Shown one piece after another: positions 32,594 through 35,968 of a DNA stretch of 35,968 nt. Where the stretch lies: assembly GCA_041574955.1 (NCBI GenBank), contig JBFGNS010000025.1, positions 1-35,968 on the forward strand, written 5' to 3'. The notes beneath the pieces are model-generated. The model ran no database searches, had not been told where the DNA came from, and worked only from the letters and a program-made list of their open reading frames with translations. Made by a program: the position numbers and the translations under genes. The stretch is from CALZJC01 sp041574955. GTDB taxonomy: Bacteria; Acidobacteriota; Thermoanaerobaculia; Multivoradales; JAHEKO01. Position 1 is the stretch's first letter. The number at the start of each line of letters is the position of its first letter.

Positions 32594-33856
32594 GTGAGCC
32601 AGGCCGAGCCCAAGCTGGACCGGGTGGAGGAGCTGGTCCGCCAGCTGGTGGAGGGCCGGCTCCGGCTGCACCAGCTGCCGCGCGATCTGGACGCGGTCGA
32701 GGCCGCCGAGGTGCGCCGCCGGGCGCTCGAGGCGATGAGCGGGGCGCGGCTGGCCGACACCGGCAGCTACACGCTCGACGCGGCGCGTGCCGCCAGCCGG
32801 CACTGCGAGAACTTCATCGGCATCAGCCAGGTGCCGGTCGGCGTGGCGGGGCCGCTGCGCATCCGCGGCCGCCACGTCGAGCCCTCGGAGTCGATCTACG
32901 TGCCGCTGGCCACCACCGAGGGGGCGCTGATCGCCAGCGTCGCGCGCGGCTGCCGGGCCATCGAGGCGGCGGGCGGCGCGGTGGTGCGGGTCGAGGACGT
33001 CGGCATGACGCGGGCGCCGGTGTTTCGCACCCGCGGCCTGGAGCAGACCGAGCAGTTCCTGGCCTGGCTGGCCGACAACGAGGAGCGCATCCGGGAGGTG
33101 ACCGAAGGCACCAGCCGCTACCTGCGGCTGTTCGAAGTCAAGACCCAGGCCATCGGCACCTCGATCTACGTGCGCTTCCGCTTCGCCTCCGGTGATGCCA
33201 TGGGCATGAACATGGCGACCATCGCCTGCGACCGGGTGGTGCGCGAGCTGATCGAGCCCGAGACCGGCGTGCCGTGCATCGCGCTGTCGGGCAACTACTG
33301 CGTCGACAAGAAGCCGTCGGCGATCAACTTCCTCGAGGGACGCGGCAAGCGGATCCGCGCCGAGGTGACGCTGTCCGAGAAGCTGCTCGCGCGTCACCTC
33401 AAGACCAGCGGCGCGGCGCTGATCGAGGTGCAGTACCGCAAGAATCTGCTGGGCTCGATCGCCGCCGGCGCGATGGGCTCGAACGCCCACTTCGCCAACG
33501 TGCTGGCGGCGTTTTTCATCGCCACCGGCCAGGACGTGGCGCAGGTGGTCGAGGGCTCGATGGGGGTCACCTGCGTCGAGCCGGCGGAGGGCGGCGGCGT
33601 GCTGGCCTCGACCTTCCTGCCCGACGTGCCGCTCGGCGTGGTGGGCGGCGGCACCGCGCTCGCCACCCAGCGCGAGGCGCTGGCGCTGCTCGGCACCGAG
33701 GCCGACCCCGAGCGCCCGGGCGCCGGCTCGCTGCGGCTGGCGGAGATCCTCGGCGCCACCGTGCTGGCCGGCGAGCTGTCGCTGCTGGCGGCGTTCACTT
33801 CGGGCGACCTGGCGGGAGCGCACGAGCGGCTGGGCCGCGGCAAGGGCTCCGAGTAG
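32594..33856 (+). CDS. hmgA: HMG-CoA reductase, class I (archaeal-like)
   Basis: A 420-residue soluble enzyme that reduces HMG-CoA to mevalonate. The class I signatures are clear: CENFIGISQVPVGVAGPL, PLATTEGALIASVARGC with catalytic Glu109, GDAMGMNM, GNYCVDKKPSAINFLEGRGK with the catalytic Lys, FFIATGQDVAQ with the Asp, and the C-terminal His in GAHERLGRGKG. The DKKPSAINFLEGRGK form separates it from class II bacterial enzymes; there are no membrane helices. The GTG at 32594 follows the fni stop by one base, with GAGAGG seven bases upstream, so the frame extending further upstream is not used. Confidence 0.96.
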   Translation: MSQAEPKLDRVEELVRQLVEGRLRLHQLPRDLDAVEAAEVRRRALEAMSGARLADTGSYTLDAARAASRHCENFIGISQVPVGVAGPLRIRGRHVEPSESIYVPLATTEGALIASVARGCRAIEAAGGAVVRVEDVGMTRAPVFRTRGLEQTEQFLAWLADNEERIREVTEGTSRYLRLFEVKTQAIGTSIYVRFRFASGDAMGMNMATIACDRVVRELIEPETGVPCIALSGNYCVDKKPSAINFLEGRGKRIRAEVTLSEKLLARHLKTSGAALIEVQYRKNLLGSIAAGAMGSNAHFANVLAAFFIATGQDVAQVVEGSMGVTCVEPAEGGGVLASTFLPDVPLGVVGGGTALATQREALALLGTEADPERPGAGSLRLAEILGATVLAGELSLLAAFTSGDLAGAHERLGRGKGSE

Positions 33857-33878
33857 CGGTCGCGAGGGCGCGTCGACG

Positions 33879-34928
33879 GTGGTTGCGGTCTCCGCACCCG
33901 GCAAGCTGATCCTGATGGGCGAGCACGCCGCGGTCTACGGCCTGCCGGCGGTGACCGCCGCCATCGGCCTGCGGGTGACGGCGCGTCTCGAGGCGGCCGC
34001 CGGGCCCGGCCTCGAGCTGGAGCTGCCCGACCTCGGCCACCGCCAGCGGCTCGGCTGGTCCGAGCTGCGGCGGGAGGCCGAGGCCGCCCGCCGGCGCTGG
34101 CAGGCGTTCGACGCCGGCGGGCCGTTCGAGCGCGATCCCGATCCGGCGTCGCTGGTGCGGGTGGCGGTGGGCGAGACGCTCGACGAGCTGGCGCCGGCCG
34201 AGCCGCCGCCAGCGCGGCTGCGGGTCGACTCCGAGCTGCCGGTCGGCAGCGGCCTCGGCTCGTCGGCGGCGGTGGCGGTGGCGGTGATCGCCGGCGTCCT
34301 GGCGTGGAGCGGTGCTCAGGCCGGTCACCAGAGGGTGGCCCGGCTGGCGCTCGAGGTGGAGCGGCGCCAGCACGGCCGGCCGTCGGGGGTCGATCACTCG
34401 ACCGTGCTGCGCGGCGGGCTGCAGTGGGCGCGGCGCGGCGCGGCCGGCGGGCTCGAGCTCGAGCCGCTGGTGGCGTCGGCGGGGCTGCTCGCCCGCTTCC
34501 GGCTGTACGACTCGGGCGCCCCGGCCGAGGGCACCGGCACGGTGGTGGCGGCGGTGGCCGACCGCCGGCGGCGGGATCCGGCCGCCTTCGACCGCACGCT
34601 CGAGCGGATGGAGGCCGCCACCCTGGCCTTCCGCGAGGCGCTGTCGGCGCCGGCCGAAGCCGCAGCGCCGGTAACGCCGATCGCGCAGTTCGAGCGCTGT
34701 CTGGAGGCGATCGGGGTCGTGCCCGACCCCGTCCGCCGGGCGGTCGAGCGGCTCGAGGCCGCCGGCGGTGCGGCCAAGGTGTCGGGTGCCGGGGCTCTCA
34801 CCGGCACCGCCGCCGGCTGCATCCTGGGTTTCGACGTCGGCGACGAGGCCTGGCTGTCGGAGCTCGCCGGCTGCCGGGCGCTCGACACCACCCTCGGCGG
34901 CGAGGGTCTGCGGCGGGAGGCGGCATGA
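33879..34928 (+). CDS. mvk: Mevalonate kinase (GHMP family)
   Basis: A 349-residue GHMP kinase. Motif 1 is APGKLILMGEHAAVYGLPAV (Glu15). Motif 2, the phosphate loop, is PVGSGLGSSAAV at residues 121-132. Catalytic Asp172 lies in RPSGVDHSTVLRGG. Motif 3 is AKVSGAGALTGTAAGC, an unusual variant of the KxTGAGGGGC seen in most mevalonate kinases. Mevalonate 5-phosphorylation is the likely role, given the neighbours. It is the only GHMP kinase gene here besides the decarboxylase homologue. GTG 33879 lies 22 bases after the reductase stop. Its TGA overlaps the ATG of the next gene. Confidence 0.9.
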   Translation: MVAVSAPGKLILMGEHAAVYGLPAVTAAIGLRVTARLEAAAGPGLELELPDLGHRQRLGWSELRREAEAARRRWQAFDAGGPFERDPDPASLVRVAVGETLDELAPAEPPPARLRVDSELPVGSGLGSSAAVAVAVIAGVLAWSGAQAGHQRVARLALEVERRQHGRPSGVDHSTVLRGGLQWARRGAAGGLELEPLVASAGLLARFRLYDSGAPAEGTGTVVAAVADRRRRDPAAFDRTLERMEAATLAFREALSAPAEAAAPVTPIAQFERCLEAIGVVPDPVRRAVERLEAAGGAAKVSGAGALTGTAAGCILGFDVGDEAWLSELAGCRALDTTLGGEGLRREAA

Positions 34929-35926
34929 AGGCCACCGCCGAGGCGGCGCCCAACATCGCCTTCATCAAGTACTGGGGCGCCCGCGACCTGGCGGCCGGCG
35001 TGCCGCTCAACCCGTCGCTGTCGATGACCCTCGACCGCTGCCGCGCCCGCACCACGGTCGAGGAGCTGGCGGGGGCGGCCGACGACCGGGTCGAGCTGGC
35101 CGGGGCCGACGGCGGGCTGGCGGCGGCCGGCGACGAGTTCGCGGCCGGCGTGCGGCGCCACCTGACGGCGCTGCGCGCCTGGGCCGGCAGCGACCGGCGG
35201 TTCCGGGTCGCCACCCGCAACAACTTCCCGACCGGCGCCGGCATCGCCTCCTCGGCGGCCGGCTTCGCGGCGCTGGCGACGGCGTTCGTGGCCGCGGTCG
35301 GCCGCCGGGCCGAGGCCGCCGAGCTGTCGCGGTTGGCCCGGGCGAGCGGCTCCGGCTCGGCGGCGCGCTCGGTGCTGGGCGGTTTCGTGCGCTGGCCGGC
35401 CGCCGGCGGCGACGACGAGGCGCCGGCCGAGCAGCTGGCGCCGGCCGAGCACTGGCCGCTGTGCGACCTGATCGTGGTGGTGGACAGCGGCGAGAAGGCG
35501 GTGTCGTCGCGCGAGGGCCACCGGCGGGCGCCCACCAGCCCCTACTTCGAGCGCCGCCAGGCCGCCTTGGTGGAGCGCCTGCGGCAGGCCGAGCAGGCGG
35601 TGGCGGCGCGCGATCTCGAGCGCCTCGGCCCGGTGCTCGAGGAGGAGGCGGTCGACCTGCACCTGATCGCCATGTCGTCGCGGCCGCCGATCTTCTACTG
35701 GCGGCCCGAGAGCCTGACGGTGATCGAGGCGGTGCGCGACCTGCGGCGCCGCGGCCTGGGGGTCTGGTTCACCATGGACGCCGGCCCCAACGTCCACGTG
35801 CTGTGCGAGCCGCGCGACGAGCCCGAGGCGGCGGCGGCGTTCGAGTCGCTGCGGCCGGCGGTGGAGCGGGTGGTGCGCGACCGGGTGGGCGCGGGCCCCG
35901 TGCTGCTCGAGGAGGCGCTGTTTTGA
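34925..35926 (+). CDS. Mevalonate (di)phosphate decarboxylase homologue, possibly phosphomevalonate decarboxylase
   Basis: A 333-residue GHMP-fold decarboxylase. It has APNIAFIKYWGARD (Lys15), PLNPSLSMTLDR, the phosphate loop NNFPTGAGIASSAAGF, ASGSGSAARSVLGGF with Arg148, and FTMDAGPNVH with catalytic Asp285. Canonical diphosphomevalonate decarboxylases read KYWGK (Lys22 in yeast); here that lysine is Ala19. HRRAPTSPYFERRQ and MSSRPPIFYW also resemble the Chloroflexi/archaeal group rather than yeast. With a putative isopentenyl phosphate kinase following in a four-base overlap and no phosphomevalonate kinase in view, I favour decarboxylation of mevalonate 5-phosphate, though the classical reaction is not excluded. 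Start ATG overlaps the kinase stop. Confidence 0.9.
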   Translation: MKATAEAAPNIAFIKYWGARDLAAGVPLNPSLSMTLDRCRARTTVEELAGAADDRVELAGADGGLAAAGDEFAAGVRRHLTALRAWAGSDRRFRVATRNNFPTGAGIASSAAGFAALATAFVAAVGRRAEAAELSRLARASGSGSAARSVLGGFVRWPAAGGDDEAPAEQLAPAEHWPLCDLIVVVDSGEKAVSSREGHRRAPTSPYFERRQAALVERLRQAEQAVAARDLERLGPVLEEEAVDLHLIAMSSRPPIFYWRPESLTVIEAVRDLRRRGLGVWFTMDAGPNVHVLCEPRDEPEAAAAFESLRPAVERVVRDRVGAGPVLLEEALF

Positions 35927-35968
35927 CCCCGCCCGCGATCACGCTGGTCAAGCTGGGCGGCAGCCTGA
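35923..35968 (+). CDS. 5' end of amino-acid-kinase-family protein, probable isopentenyl phosphate kinase (partial)
   Basis: A TTG at 35923 overlaps the decarboxylase TGA, with GGAGG at 35911-35915 as a well-spaced ribosome site. The 15 visible codons read as TPPAITLVKLGGSL after the start. The (I/L)xLVKLGGSL opening is the first phosphate-binding strand and loop of the amino acid kinase superfamily, shared by isopentenyl phosphate, aspartate, glutamate and uridylate kinases. In this operon an isopentenyl phosphate kinase, converting IP to IPP, is the natural reading. The diagnostic His lies beyond the window. Confidence 0.7.
   Translation, partial: MTPPAITLVKLGGSL

Overview
This is a window of very GC-rich bacterial DNA. 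It holds 34 complete or near-complete protein genes, two gene ends cut by the window edges, one strong candidate small RNA gene, and several structured intergenic stretches. I see no rRNA, tRNA, CRISPR array, insertion sequence or phage gene. The gene set points to an environmental bacterium such as an Acidobacteriota or Myxococcota-like lineage: a multidomain Ser/Thr kinase fused to sulfatase-modifying and hydrolase modules, DinB and CGNR proteins, YceI, PilT, and an alpha-type SspB homologue. That placement is inference only.

Layout. 1-2.9 kb: end of an unknown gene, a radical SAM protein (-), mutM and udk (+). 2.9-3.4 kb: a gene-free stretch rich in inverted repeats. 3.4-6.8 kb: DUF2834 membrane protein coupled to an XRE/MmyB regulator (+); a DinB and zinc-finger/SpoIIE phosphatase pair (-), divergent from a CGNR regulator (+) through overlapping promoters. 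6.8-12.5 kb: M1-like metallopeptidase (-), small membrane protein (+), 5'-truncated fasciclin gene (-), PQQ-type beta-propeller and SGNH hydrolase (+). 12.6-15.5 kb: kinase/PEGA/FGE-like/hydrolase protein. 15.6-19.4 kb (-): SLC13/TrkA-C transporter, an extended PilT ATPase and a small two-repeat protein. 19.5-24.9 kb: lipoprotein, secreted protein, O-methyltransferase, alpha/beta hydrolase, CAP-domain lipoprotein, nitrilase and YceI. 25-28.4 kb: aminotransferase (-), then a Nudix/metallo-beta-lactamase fusion followed by an SspB-like ClpXP adaptor (+). 28.4-29.9 kb: a 170-bp inverted repeat, a candidate small RNA and a TPR protein (-). 30-36 kb (+): a phosphodiesterase-like protein, then a tight isoprenoid operon of type 2 IPP isomerase, class I HMG-CoA reductase, mevalonate kinase, a mevalonate (di)phosphate decarboxylase homologue, and the first 15 codons of an amino-acid-kinase-family protein that looks like isopentenyl phosphate kinase.

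The most interesting points are three. The isoprenoid cluster reads like the alternative mevalonate route, in which decarboxylation precedes the last phosphorylation. The small RNA locus has an A8 tract, a -35 box, a long G-U-containing closing stem and an intrinsic terminator. Many operon-first genes carry a TANNNT box 6-8 nt before the start codon and no Shine-Dalgarno sequence, which suggests widespread leaderless mRNAs.
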